64,000 bases of DNA, taken from positions 1 through 64,000 of the forward strand of contig CACZBW010000003.1 in NCBI GenBank assembly GCA_902779575.1, read 5' to 3'. Origin of the DNA: an uncultured Lachnospiraceae bacterium. Lineage in GTDB: Bacteria; Bacillota; Clostridia; Lachnospirales; Lachnospiraceae. Shown here piece by piece: positions 36,279-44,252 of this stretch (the stretch's first letter is position 1; the number at the start of each line of letters is the position of its first letter). The notes below the pieces were generated by a model. That model made no database searches. It saw nothing but the letters and a program-made list of their open reading frames with translations, and was not told the origin of the DNA. The translations under genes and the position numbers were made by a program.

Positions 36279-37625
36279 TCACATTTCGTTTTCTTTCTCA
36301 TCAGACGCAGCTTCTTCATGCAGCCAGTCCAGGTACCGCCGCACCTGTCTCTCATATCCGTTCGCGGAAGGCTGATAGAATTTCACGTCCCCCAGCTCTT
36401 CCGGCAGATACCTCTGCCTGGAAAAATGCTTTGGAAAATCATGGGCGTATTCATAGCCGATCCCTCTGCCCAGTTTCGAGGAACCTTTGTAATGGGCGTC
36501 CTGCAGATAAGGCGGGATCGTGAACTTTTTCGAGTCCACTGCCTCATACGCGTCAAAAATGGCATTCGTACAGGAATTGCTTTTCGGGGCGCACGCGACA
36601 TAGATCGCGGCCTCCGACAGAATCAGCTGGGATTCCGGCATTCCGATCCGCTCACAGGCCTGGGCGGCGCTGACCGCCACAACCAGGGCCTGCGGATCCG
36701 CGCAGCCGACGTCTTCTGCCGCGCAGATCATAATGCGCCTGGCGATAAAACGGATATCCTCACCGGCTCTCAGCATCCTTGCCAGATAAAAGACCGCGGC
36801 GTCCGGATCTGACCCCCTCATGCTTTTGATAAAAGCCGAGATGGTATCATAATGCTGGTCGCCGTCCCTGTCATAGCGCGCGACGCGCTTCTGAATGCAC
36901 TCCTGCGCCACCTCAAGATTTATGCGGATCCTGCCGTCTTCCCCGCGGGGCGTCGTAAGCACCCCCAGTTCCAGGGCATTCAGGGCGGAGCGGGCGTCCC
37001 CATTTGCCGCATCGGCAAGAAAATGAAGGGCATCCTCCTCCAGGACTGCATCAAATGCCCCCATTCCACGCTCGGGATCCGTTGCCGCCCGCGTCAGCAG
37101 AACTTCGATATCTTCCGCCGACAGAGGCCTGAGTTCAAAAATAACGGATCTTGAAAGCAGAGCTCCGTTGACTTCGAAATAGGGATTTTCCGTGGTGGCA
37201 CCGATCAGGATCACGGTTCCGTCTTCCACAAAAGGCAGCAGATAATCCTGCTGCCCCTTATTGAAGCGGTGTATCTCATCAATAAAAAGGATTGTCCTGC
37301 GCCCGTACATACCCAGGCTTTCCTTCGCCCGGGCGACAACCTCTTCCATATCCTTCTTTCCGGCAGCGGTCGCATTGATCTGGGTAAATTCTGCAGACGT
37401 GGTATGGGCGATCACCTGGGCCAGCGTCGTCTTCCCCGTCCCGGGCGGCCCGTAAAATATGACGCTGCTCAGCTTATCCGCGCAGATTGCGCGTCTGAGC
37501 ATACAGCCTTCTCCGATGATATGCTTCTGTCCCACAACCTCATCCAGACTCCTGGGCCGGATTCTCGAAGCCAGCGGCGCGTCCGATTCCTTCCTGCGGC
37601 TGGCCGCATATTCAAACAGATCCAT
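36279..37625 (-). CDS. rarA: Replication-associated recombination protein RarA (AAA ATPase)
   Basis: RarA (MgsA) is an AAA+ ATPase acting at stalled replication forks. The 448-residue protein has SRIRPRSLDEVVGQKHII, Walker A GPPGTGKTT near residue 49, Walker B FIDEIHRFNKGQQD, a sensor GATTENPYFEV and the C-terminal MgsA domain (YKGSSKLGRGIGYEYAHD). An upstream in-frame ATG (37691) adds 22 residues; the ATG at 37625 matches the family and has GGAGG, though 12 nt away. It is followed directly by argS. Confidence 0.95.
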   Translation of the reverse strand: MDLFEYAASRRKESDAPLASRIRPRSLDEVVGQKHIIGEGCMLRRAICADKLSSVIFYGPPGTGKTTLAQVIAHTTSAEFTQINATAAGKKDMEEVVARAKESLGMYGRRTILFIDEIHRFNKGQQDYLLPFVEDGTVILIGATTENPYFEVNGALLSRSVIFELRPLSAEDIEVLLTRAATDPERGMGAFDAVLEEDALHFLADAANGDARSALNALELGVLTTPRGEDGRIRINLEVAQECIQKRVARYDRDGDQHYDTISAFIKSMRGSDPDAAVFYLARMLRAGEDIRFIARRIMICAAEDVGCADPQALVVAVSAAQACERIGMPESQLILSEAAIYVACAPKSNSCTNAIFDAYEAVDSKKFTIPPYLQDAHYKGSSKLGRGIGYEYAHDFPKHFSRQRYLPEELGDVKFYQPSANGYERQVRRYLDWLHEEAASDEKENEM

Positions 37626-37740
37626 AACCTGTACATTCCTCCGATAAACCTTCCGCATATCGAAAAGAGCTTCTTCATTCACCTGACACAAAGAATCTCA
37701 TCTCCCTGTCTGCTTCTCCGGCGTCCTTCCCGGGCAGAAC

Positions 37741-38373
37741 TCAGCTGTCCCCGTCTTCCGGCTCTTCCACGAAATCAATCTCTTCTTCTGTCTGCTCAGT
37801 TTCCTCATCATCCGGCGTCATGGCGCTGAGCCTGGCAAGTCTCTCGGAGGCGGTCATCCGCTCCAGCCGGTTTGCGGCCGTCGGCAGAACGGAATCTGAA
37901 GACGCCGGATCCTGCAGGCTGTCACCGCTTTCTCCTCTCTCCGCCGTCTCCCTTTCTTCTTCCGGTGCTTCTTTCGCGTATTCTTTTCTGAAATTCCTGG
38001 CGTTCATGATGCCGACCATGTAAATCACAGCACCGATCAGGGAGCTGTTCGGATTCCGCCCCAGCAGGAAATAGGCAAAGCCGCCGTACGCGACTGCATC
38101 CATGACGACGCTCATATAGTATGCCTTCTTCTGTGCCTCAGTCCTTCCGGCAAAGCCGTGTTTCCAGAACATGGCGAATATATCGCCGAGCAGCCAGTAA
38201 AAGACAACGAATACAAGAATCAGGATACTGAACGGCCTGCCGGGATTTTTTCCGGTTCTCAGAGCCCAGAAAAGATACAGCAGCATGATGACCGCTATGA
38301 TAATCACGCTGATCTGGATTCTCCGGTCTATCCTGAGTTCCTCCTCAGGCGTCAGTCTTTTTTTCTCTTTCAT
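37741..38373 (-). CDS. Hypothetical membrane protein with acidic tail
   Basis: The 210-residue protein has four hydrophobic spans (about 20-40, 47-68, 87-104 and 110-122) and a hydrophilic, strongly acidic C-terminus (EEETEQTEEEIDFVEEPEDGDS). I do not recognise a family. The ATG at 38373 follows AAGGAGG at 11 nt; an ATG at 38397 is an alternative. It lies 116 nt upstream of rarA on the same strand and may be the first gene of that unit. Confidence 0.75.
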   Translation of the reverse strand: MKEKKRLTPEEELRIDRRIQISVIIIAVIMLLYLFWALRTGKNPGRPFSILILVFVVFYWLLGDIFAMFWKHGFAGRTEAQKKAYYMSVVMDAVAYGGFAYFLLGRNPNSSLIGAVIYMVGIMNARNFRKEYAKEAPEEERETAERGESGDSLQDPASSDSVLPTAANRLERMTASERLARLSAMTPDDEETEQTEEEIDFVEEPEDGDS

Positions 38374-38595
38374 TTCGAAAGCATCCTCCTTGCCCATCCA
38401 CGGGAAACCAGTCCGCTGCCGCTTCTCTCTGTCTGACCTTATATCCTTTCTCAATCTGTCCGTCCGCCCGGTATCGCGGCCTCAGCCGGTCAGCTCCGCC
38501 TCCTGCGCAGGCAGCTGCGCCGGAGAGTTGCAAAGTTCTGAAAAAAGTCTCAGAGAAGGATTAAACAACGGACATTATAACAAGCCTGAGCCCGG

Positions 38596-38624
38596 TTGAC
38601 AAGTTTGCACTGCTTCCCTATAAT
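38596..38624 (+). promoter_or_regulatory. Perfect consensus sigma-A promoter
   Basis: TTGACA (38596-38601), a 17-nt spacer and TATAAT (38619-38624) match the consensus at every position. It drives the DUF4250 gene at 38679, leaving a leader of about 48 nt. Confidence 0.92.
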
Positions 38625-38678
38625 GCAATCGAATTTCTTACCCTGATTATCTTATTAACTTCATTCCGGAGGTCGCTT

Positions 38679-38858
38679 ATGAGCCTGCTGCCCAACAATC
38701 CGATGATTCTGCTCAGCTATGTGAATACGGAGCTTCGAGATGAATTTCCGGATCTGGATGAATTATGCAAGTTTTTTAACGCTCAGAAGGATGATGTGGA
38801 GGAGAAACTCGCCGCGATCGATTATCATTACGACGAAAAGCTGAACCGCTTCGTCTGA
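38679..38858 (+). CDS. DUF4250 small protein
   Basis: This short gene encodes 59 residues beginning MSLLPNNPMILLSYVNTELR and ending YDEKLNRFV, with DEFPDLDELC and KDDVEEKLAAIDYHYD. The pattern matches DUF4250, a small clostridial family of unknown function. The ribosome site GGAGG lies 6 nt before the ATG. It has a perfect consensus promoter and a strong terminator, so it is a monocistronic gene that is probably highly transcribed. The protein looks soluble and helical. Confidence 0.93.
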   Translation: MSLLPNNPMILLSYVNTELRDEFPDLDELCKFFNAQKDDVEEKLAAIDYHYDEKLNRFV

Positions 38859-38959
38859 GCCTGTCCTGAGAACCCGGACCGCTTCGTCCGGGCCTGTCTG
38901 AACAGATGCCGCCTGCTTTTATAGAAAAAACGATTCGTCTGTGTATATGTATTAAGCAG

Positions 38960-39010
38960 AAAAAGGCACGCATGTCCTTTTCCGTCCAGGAAAAGCCTGC
39001 GTGCCTTTTC
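38960..39010. terminator. Bidirectional terminator
   Basis: AAAAGGCACGCA (38961-38972) pairs with TGCGTGCCTTTT, and an inner CTTTTCC/GGAAAAG stem extends it. T-tracts occur on both strands. It ends the DUF4250 transcript and, on the minus strand, that of the secreted protein. Confidence 0.9.
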
Positions 39011-39104
39011 GTTACTGCCTTTATTCAGATACAGAAGAGCAGATGCTCCTTTTTCCGGCAGCGTCCGATGTCAGCAGCCCGCCGCCGGATTCCTTCCGTT
39101 CCGG

Positions 39105-40613
39105 TCAGCCTGCCAGCTGTCCGTCAGAAGCGTCGTCAGAGCTCAGCATGGCTTCAATCAGTTCCTCCGGAACTCCGGCTTCGAGAAGCTTCTGGAAAAT
39201 CACATCAAGATTTGCGTCTTCCAGGTAAGCCCCCAGAGCCTCTTCATCCATAACGGAGACTGCATTGGAAGTATCCAGCTTATCGACAGTCACTCCGCCT
39301 GATGTAACTGCAAAATACTCGGACAGGAACGGTTCGCCGTTCATGTAGAAGGTCATCGCATTCCAGCCGTCATCGGTTGTGAAATACTCAACATCGAACT
39401 GCATATCGGCAATCCTGACGCTGGCTGTGCCGGTCAGATTCCCTTCCGCCAGTGCTTCAAGATCAAATCCGTCCAGAGAAATCACTGCTACAGGCTCGCC
39501 GTTCACAAGCACCTGGGCGTTTTCGCTGAAGACTCCGTCCTCGACGCCGCCGGCACCCTGCAGGCCCGTCAGGTTCTCAGTGGAGAAACCAAGAGAGGAA
39601 ACAATCATGGCACCAAGCTCAACCTGATATGCATGCTGGTCTTCAGACGCCAGGAAGCCGGCCTTGAAGATATCCAGGCTCATGCCGCTCATGAGAAGAT
39701 CCAGTTCTGCCAGGCAGGGAGTTCCGTTTTCATCCATTCCGATGGTGACCTGCGCGCCCGGAATACTGCTGAAATCGCCTGTTACCGCCAGTTCGGACAC
39801 AGAAGCGGCAAGCATCTCATAAAGAACCTCTCCGGTGACGCCTTCTGGATCTCCGCCCTGGGAGCGGACAATCAGAGCTGCGACAGTATCCATGAAATCG
39901 CTCTCGAAGAAGCCCTTGATCAGTTCATCCTCGGAAACAGTCGTCAGCAGTTCGGGAATCGCCTCCGCTACAGCGGTGCTGTCGAAACCGAAGGTCACCG
40001 TATTCGCTTCCACAGACACATCGCCGACGGTCACGGTAGCGGTACCGGTGGACTGCTGCAGGCGGGACATCACGATCCCCATGTACTTGCCCAGTTCCTC
40101 CTGCCACTGCTCCGCAGGTACGGAAGCGATATATTCAAACAGCTGTCCGGCCAGTTTCTGAATCTCTTCCTGAGAAAGCTTGATCCCGCCAAGATCAATC
40201 TCAGAAGACACTGCGGAAAGATCGATCAGAATCGGCTGTTCTTTCAGTTCCGGGCACTGTACCCCTACGGTCATGTTCGCCAGATCCAAATTCAGATTAA
40301 TATGATAAAGCTCTGTCTCATTCAGGGTGAGCAGAATATTCACATCTGTCACGCCGCCGTCATCCGCCGCTGCCACATCGACCTGCGCCGTCTGAAGCCA
40401 GCTTGCATCCATGCCGCTCTCGGAAAGAGCGTTCCTGTAAGCGTCTTCAAAAACCAGGTAGATCGACTCCGCGAAAGAACCATCGTCTTCCAGGCCATAA
40501 TCCTCGACAACAGATTCGATATCCGTCGGTTCTGCTTCGGATTCCGCGTAAACGGGGGCAGCTGTCAGGGCCAGCGCTGCCGCAGCCGCAATCAAAGTAC
40601 GTTTCATAAACAT
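39105..40613 (-). CDS. Hypothetical secreted protein
   Basis: The 502-residue protein has a classical signal peptide (MKRTLIAAAAALALTAAPVYA, with likely cleavage after VYA at about residue 23) and no lipobox or further membrane span. The mature part is acidic and rich in Leu, Glu and Asp with alternating hydrophobic residues. It resembles DUF-type secreted proteins seen in Lachnospiraceae, but I do not recognise a named family. AAGGAGG precedes the ATG by 7 nt. It is monocistronic, with its own promoter and terminator. Confidence 0.82.
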   Translation of the reverse strand: MFMKRTLIAAAAALALTAAPVYAESEAEPTDIESVVEDYGLEDDGSFAESIYLVFEDAYRNALSESGMDASWLQTAQVDVAAADDGGVTDVNILLTLNETELYHINLNLDLANMTVGVQCPELKEQPILIDLSAVSSEIDLGGIKLSQEEIQKLAGQLFEYIASVPAEQWQEELGKYMGIVMSRLQQSTGTATVTVGDVSVEANTVTFGFDSTAVAEAIPELLTTVSEDELIKGFFESDFMDTVAALIVRSQGGDPEGVTGEVLYEMLAASVSELAVTGDFSSIPGAQVTIGMDENGTPCLAELDLLMSGMSLDIFKAGFLASEDQHAYQVELGAMIVSSLGFSTENLTGLQGAGGVEDGVFSENAQVLVNGEPVAVISLDGFDLEALAEGNLTGTASVRIADMQFDVEYFTTDDGWNAMTFYMNGEPFLSEYFAVTSGGVTVDKLDTSNAVSVMDEEALGAYLEDANLDVIFQKLLEAGVPEELIEAMLSSDDASDGQLAG

Positions 40614-40728
40614 AGAATTCCCTCCTTAATGAAACTGACCAAACTTCAGAGGATGAACCTCTCTCCTATAAAACCCCGATAACATAAGGTCTTCCGGTTG
40701 AATGCCCGGATGGTGCTATCACTTGTAA

Positions 40729-40757
40729 ACTATATCAAAAACATATCTTTCATGCAA
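40729..40757 (-). promoter_or_regulatory. Promoter of the secreted-protein gene
   Basis: The minus strand shows TTGCAT (40752-40757), a 17-nt spacer and TATAGT (40729-40734), about 115 nt before the start codon. The leader is AT-rich near the promoter with no recognised riboswitch. Confidence 0.7.
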
Positions 40758-40837
40758 TGAAAAATAGTGATAAAGTAAAAAAGGAAAAATAAAGAATTCG
40801 TTAATTTTTTGTCCGTGCGCCGGAAAAAGGGGGCTTC

Positions 40838-41530
40838 ATGCAGATCTCCGTCCGAAATATTCAAAAGAATTACAGGAAAAAAGAAGTGCTGAAGGATATA
40901 TCCCTCGATGCACAGTCAGGAAGCCGGATCGGCATCCTGGGGAGAAACGGCTGCGGCAAATCCACCCTCCTCTCCATCCTTGCAGGGAGCCTGAAGGCAG
41001 ACGGCGGGCATTTTCTGCTTTCTGACGACAGCCGTCCCGGGACTCCCGATCTGCTGTCCTCCCCCCGCCTGCGCGCTTCCCTGGTCGGATATGTCCCGCA
41101 GACTCCGCCGCTGTTCGAAGAACTGACCGCCCTTGACAACCTGCGCCTGTGGTATGCCGGTTCCGGGCAGGATCCTGCCCGGAAGGACCCGGACGGTCCC
41201 GTCTGCCTGCTCGGCGTGGATGAATATCTCCGCCTCCCGGTCAGAAAGATGTCCGGCGGCATGAAAAAACGTCTCTCCATCGCCTGCGCGCTCGCCCGCC
41301 GGCCGAAAATCCTGCTTCTGGACGAGCCCGGGGCAGCCCTCGACCTTGTCTGCAGGAATACTATTGACCAGTATCTCAGGACCTTCTGCCGGAAGGGCGG
41401 AATCGTCATCACCGCCACCCATGAGATCCCCGAAATTACCGCCTGTACGGATACCTGGATCCTGAGGGAGGGAACGCTGCATTCCTGCCGTTATGACGGT
41501 GATATCGAAACGCTCGCTTCGCGGCTCTGA
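40838..41530 (+). CDS. ABC transporter ATP-binding protein
   Basis: The 230-residue protein has Walker A GRNGCGKST (about residues 34-42), the signature MSGGMKKRLSIA (about 137), Walker B ILLLDEPGAALD (about 156) and a switch His in ATHEIPEI. It is the ATPase of an ABC exporter whose two permeases follow on the same strand. GGGGG lies 4 nt before the ATG. Substrate unknown. Confidence 0.93.
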   Translation: MQISVRNIQKNYRKKEVLKDISLDAQSGSRIGILGRNGCGKSTLLSILAGSLKADGGHFLLSDDSRPGTPDLLSSPRLRASLVGYVPQTPPLFEELTALDNLRLWYAGSGQDPARKDPDGPVCLLGVDEYLRLPVRKMSGGMKKRLSIACALARRPKILLLDEPGAALDLVCRNTIDQYLRTFCRKGGIVITATHEIPEITACTDTWILREGTLHSCRYDGDIETLASRL

Positions 41531-41596
41531 TCGAAATAACTGCCGTTGTTCATCTCAGTGAACGCTGTATCTTGCAGCAGGGAGAATTTATCATTT

Positions 41597-42868
41597 ATGA
41601 TTCTGATGCTGACTTACGCAAAACTTCAGACGAAGCGCCTTCTGCGCTGTTTTCCCGCCATGCTTTTCATGCTCCTTCTTCTTGGCCTGGTCCTTGGCGC
41701 TGTGCTGCAGTTCCAGATCCGGCGCACGGAAAACTCCCCGGAAGGCGATGAGGACGCCCGCCTCAGGATCGGCCTGGTCGGCACGGACTCCTCTTCCTAC
41801 CTCCAGACCGGGCTTACCATGCTGCAGACAATGGATGTCTCCCGGCAGGCTGTGCACTTTACCCCTCTTGAACGGCAGGAAGCTCTTGAACTGCTGCGGA
41901 AGGGAGAGCTGAATGCCGTCATCGTCATCCCGGAAGAACTCCTTGACAATCTCCTGAGCGGCGAGACCGGCACGAAGCTGACCCTCTTTCTCCCGGGCTC
42001 CGGGGGCGGAATCGGACCGCTCCTGATCAGGGAACTGACGGACGCGCTCTCCTCCATCATTCTCACGATGGAGGCCGCCTCCTATACGCTCGCGGATTTC
42101 TACACGCTCAGCGGAGTCACCAATACCGATGACATCGACGCGGCCATGACGGATCTTCTCTATGTTTCTCTGCAGAAAGTGCTGAAGCGGAGTTCCCTCT
42201 TTGACTACGCTTCTTCCGGGGAAGAGCCGCCGCTCAGCTTCGGGGCCTACTATCTGTGCGCCGTCCTGATCCTGCTGATCCTGCTGACAGGCGTAATCTG
42301 CGCCGGATACTGCATCCGCAGCCGGAGCACCGAGGCGCTTCAGTCTGTTCTGAAGGCGGGATCCCTGTCGGGTACAGCCCAGGTTTTCGCCGAATATTCG
42401 GCTCTTTTTCTGCTTACCGTCCTGCTCATGGGCCTGCTGCTGCCCGCAGCGGCTTTTGGCCTGAACCGCAGCGGCTTTGCGCCGAAAGAATTAGCCGTTG
42501 AAGGATTGCCGGTTTTTCTGGGTTATCTGCGCCTGCTTCCTGCTGTCCTGCCTCTTCTCCTGATGGCGTCGGCCATGGATCTTCTGATTTATGAGCTGGC
42601 GGACAGCCTGCTGTCCGGAATTCTCCTCCATTTTCTGACTGTGATCGTCCTGAGCTTTCTTTCCGGGCTCTTCCTGCCGGTCTCCGGCTTCCCGGAAGGA
42701 ATCCGGCCTTTTGCCGCGGCACTCCCTCCGGCCCGTGCCCTGTCTTTTCTTGAGGAATTCGTCCACGGACGCGTCTCTCTGCAGGGACCTCTGCTGTCCG
42801 TCCTGCTCTACAGCCTCATTTTCCTTCTGGCTGCCGCAGCGCTCAGGACAAGGAGGCTCAGTGCCTGA
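41597..42868 (+). CDS. ABC-2 type permease, first subunit
   Basis: The protein (423 residues from the ATG at 41597) has one N-terminal membrane span, an extracellular loop of about 180 residues (VGTDSSSYLQTGLTMLQTMD...), and four or five C-terminal spans, the ABC-2/YhgE-like layout of exporters. It begins 66 nt after the ATPase gene. The ribosome site is GGGAGA at 11 nt, and ATG at 41546 is an alternative start. A second permease follows after 142 nt. Confidence 0.85.
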   Translation: MILMLTYAKLQTKRLLRCFPAMLFMLLLLGLVLGAVLQFQIRRTENSPEGDEDARLRIGLVGTDSSSYLQTGLTMLQTMDVSRQAVHFTPLERQEALELLRKGELNAVIVIPEELLDNLLSGETGTKLTLFLPGSGGGIGPLLIRELTDALSSIILTMEAASYTLADFYTLSGVTNTDDIDAAMTDLLYVSLQKVLKRSSLFDYASSGEEPPLSFGAYYLCAVLILLILLTGVICAGYCIRSRSTEALQSVLKAGSLSGTAQVFAEYSALFLLTVLLMGLLLPAAAFGLNRSGFAPKELAVEGLPVFLGYLRLLPAVLPLLLMASAMDLLIYELADSLLSGILLHFLTVIVLSFLSGLFLPVSGFPEGIRPFAAALPPARALSFLEEFVHGRVSLQGPLLSVLLYSLIFLLAAAALRTRRLSA

Positions 42869-43010
42869 CAGTCCGGCGCAAAATGCCCGGTCCCGGCGGA
42901 AAACAATCCGCGGGCGCTCTGCTTTCCGAAACAGCCGGAAACAGGAACGGATCTTAAGTGGAATCCCGCTGTCCTGCCGACCTGATCTCTAAGGAGGTTT
43001 TACCGGGGAA

Positions 43011-44252
43011 ATGATTAAGAAAACACGCACGGCCATATTGTGGCTGTACCTGACTCAGAAAAGATTTTTGCTCAGGCCTCTTTTTCTGCTGCTTTTATGC
43101 CTGGTCCCGCTGCTTTCCTTTGCGGTGGGACGCATGTCTTCCGGCGCGGACAGTATCATCCGTGCCGCTCTTTCGTGCAGAAACCCGTCCGATGAAAAAG
43201 TGCGGGAAATATTCGCCCGCCTGACGGACGGCGGCAGCGCAGCCATAAAGTACTATGTCTGTTCGGATGAGGAGGAACTGAGAGAAGATATCGGGTCGGG
43301 AAAAGCCCGTCTCGGATTTGTATTTCCCGAAGACACCGGGGCCCTGTTCGACTCTTTTGCCGCTCAGGAAACCGCAGGCGGCGGCGCGCTCTCCGTTCTC
43401 GGAAGCCTTTTGTCCGGAAACTCCAAAGAAACGGATGCCGGCAGCATCCTGGTGCTTGCGGGAAACAATGACGTGGTTACAAAGCTTTCCAGGGAGCAGC
43501 TGTACGGAAAGATCTACCAGGATCTTTCGCTGGCCATACTGAAGGCGTGGATGGATCAGCACGCAGGCGGCTTCTATATGCAGAAGGAGGAGCGGGATCT
43601 TTACCTTGAAGAAACCATGGCGGCTTATCAGATGAATGAGAATCTTTTCCAGCTCGCCTACCCGGATGAGGAGCTTGTCTCCGACAGAGCGTCCTCGGAT
43701 TATCTCTCCTCCCCGCTGAGAGGGCTTCTTGCTGTGCTCATGGTCCTGACCGGAAGCGCCGCGGCACTGGTTCTCATGCTGGATGAAAAAGAAGGCCGGC
43801 TTGTCTGGATGAAGAACGGCTCCCGCTGTATTTACCGCTATTTCAGTATTCTGATACCTGTCGCCGACACGGCCGTCTTTACACTGATCGCGCTGAGATT
43901 TACCGGATCCTTTACCGGTTGGGGAAAGGAAATCCTTCTTCTTGCCCTCCTGTGTCTTAGCGTCACGGGTTTCAGCTGTCTCCTGAGCTGCCTGGTTACG
44001 GGCATGACGCTCTACGGGGCGCTGATTCCGATTCTGGTTCTGGCCTGCCTGTTTTTGACGCCCGTTTTCCTGGATCTGACTTTTCTGCGCCCTCTCCAGG
44101 CGCTTCTTCCCCCATGGCTCTATCTGAATTCCGTCCATGGGGCTGTCCCGCTTCAGAGCATGTGCCTGTACGCGGTCATTTCCGGACTCCTGTCCCTGTC
44201 GGCGGATTATTTTCTGAGGATCAGAGAGACGCCGGTTTTTCCGGCTCTTTAA
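43011..44252 (+). CDS. ABC-2 type permease, second subunit
   Basis: The 413-residue protein has the same layout: an N-terminal span (FLLRPLFLLLLCLVPLLSFAV), a long extracellular loop, and several C-terminal spans. It resembles the first permease only in topology. A TAAGGAGG site lies 13 nt upstream of the ATG. Its 3' end overlaps the convergent SNF2 helicase gene by 32 nt. With the ATPase it makes a complete heteromeric exporter of unknown substrate. Confidence 0.85.
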   Translation: MIKKTRTAILWLYLTQKRFLLRPLFLLLLCLVPLLSFAVGRMSSGADSIIRAALSCRNPSDEKVREIFARLTDGGSAAIKYYVCSDEEELREDIGSGKARLGFVFPEDTGALFDSFAAQETAGGGALSVLGSLLSGNSKETDAGSILVLAGNNDVVTKLSREQLYGKIYQDLSLAILKAWMDQHAGGFYMQKEERDLYLEETMAAYQMNENLFQLAYPDEELVSDRASSDYLSSPLRGLLAVLMVLTGSAAALVLMLDEKEGRLVWMKNGSRCIYRYFSILIPVADTAVFTLIALRFTGSFTGWGKEILLLALLCLSVTGFSCLLSCLVTGMTLYGALIPILVLACLFLTPVFLDLTFLRPLQALLPPWLYLNSVHGAVPLQSMCLYAVISGLLSLSADYFLRIRETPVFPAL

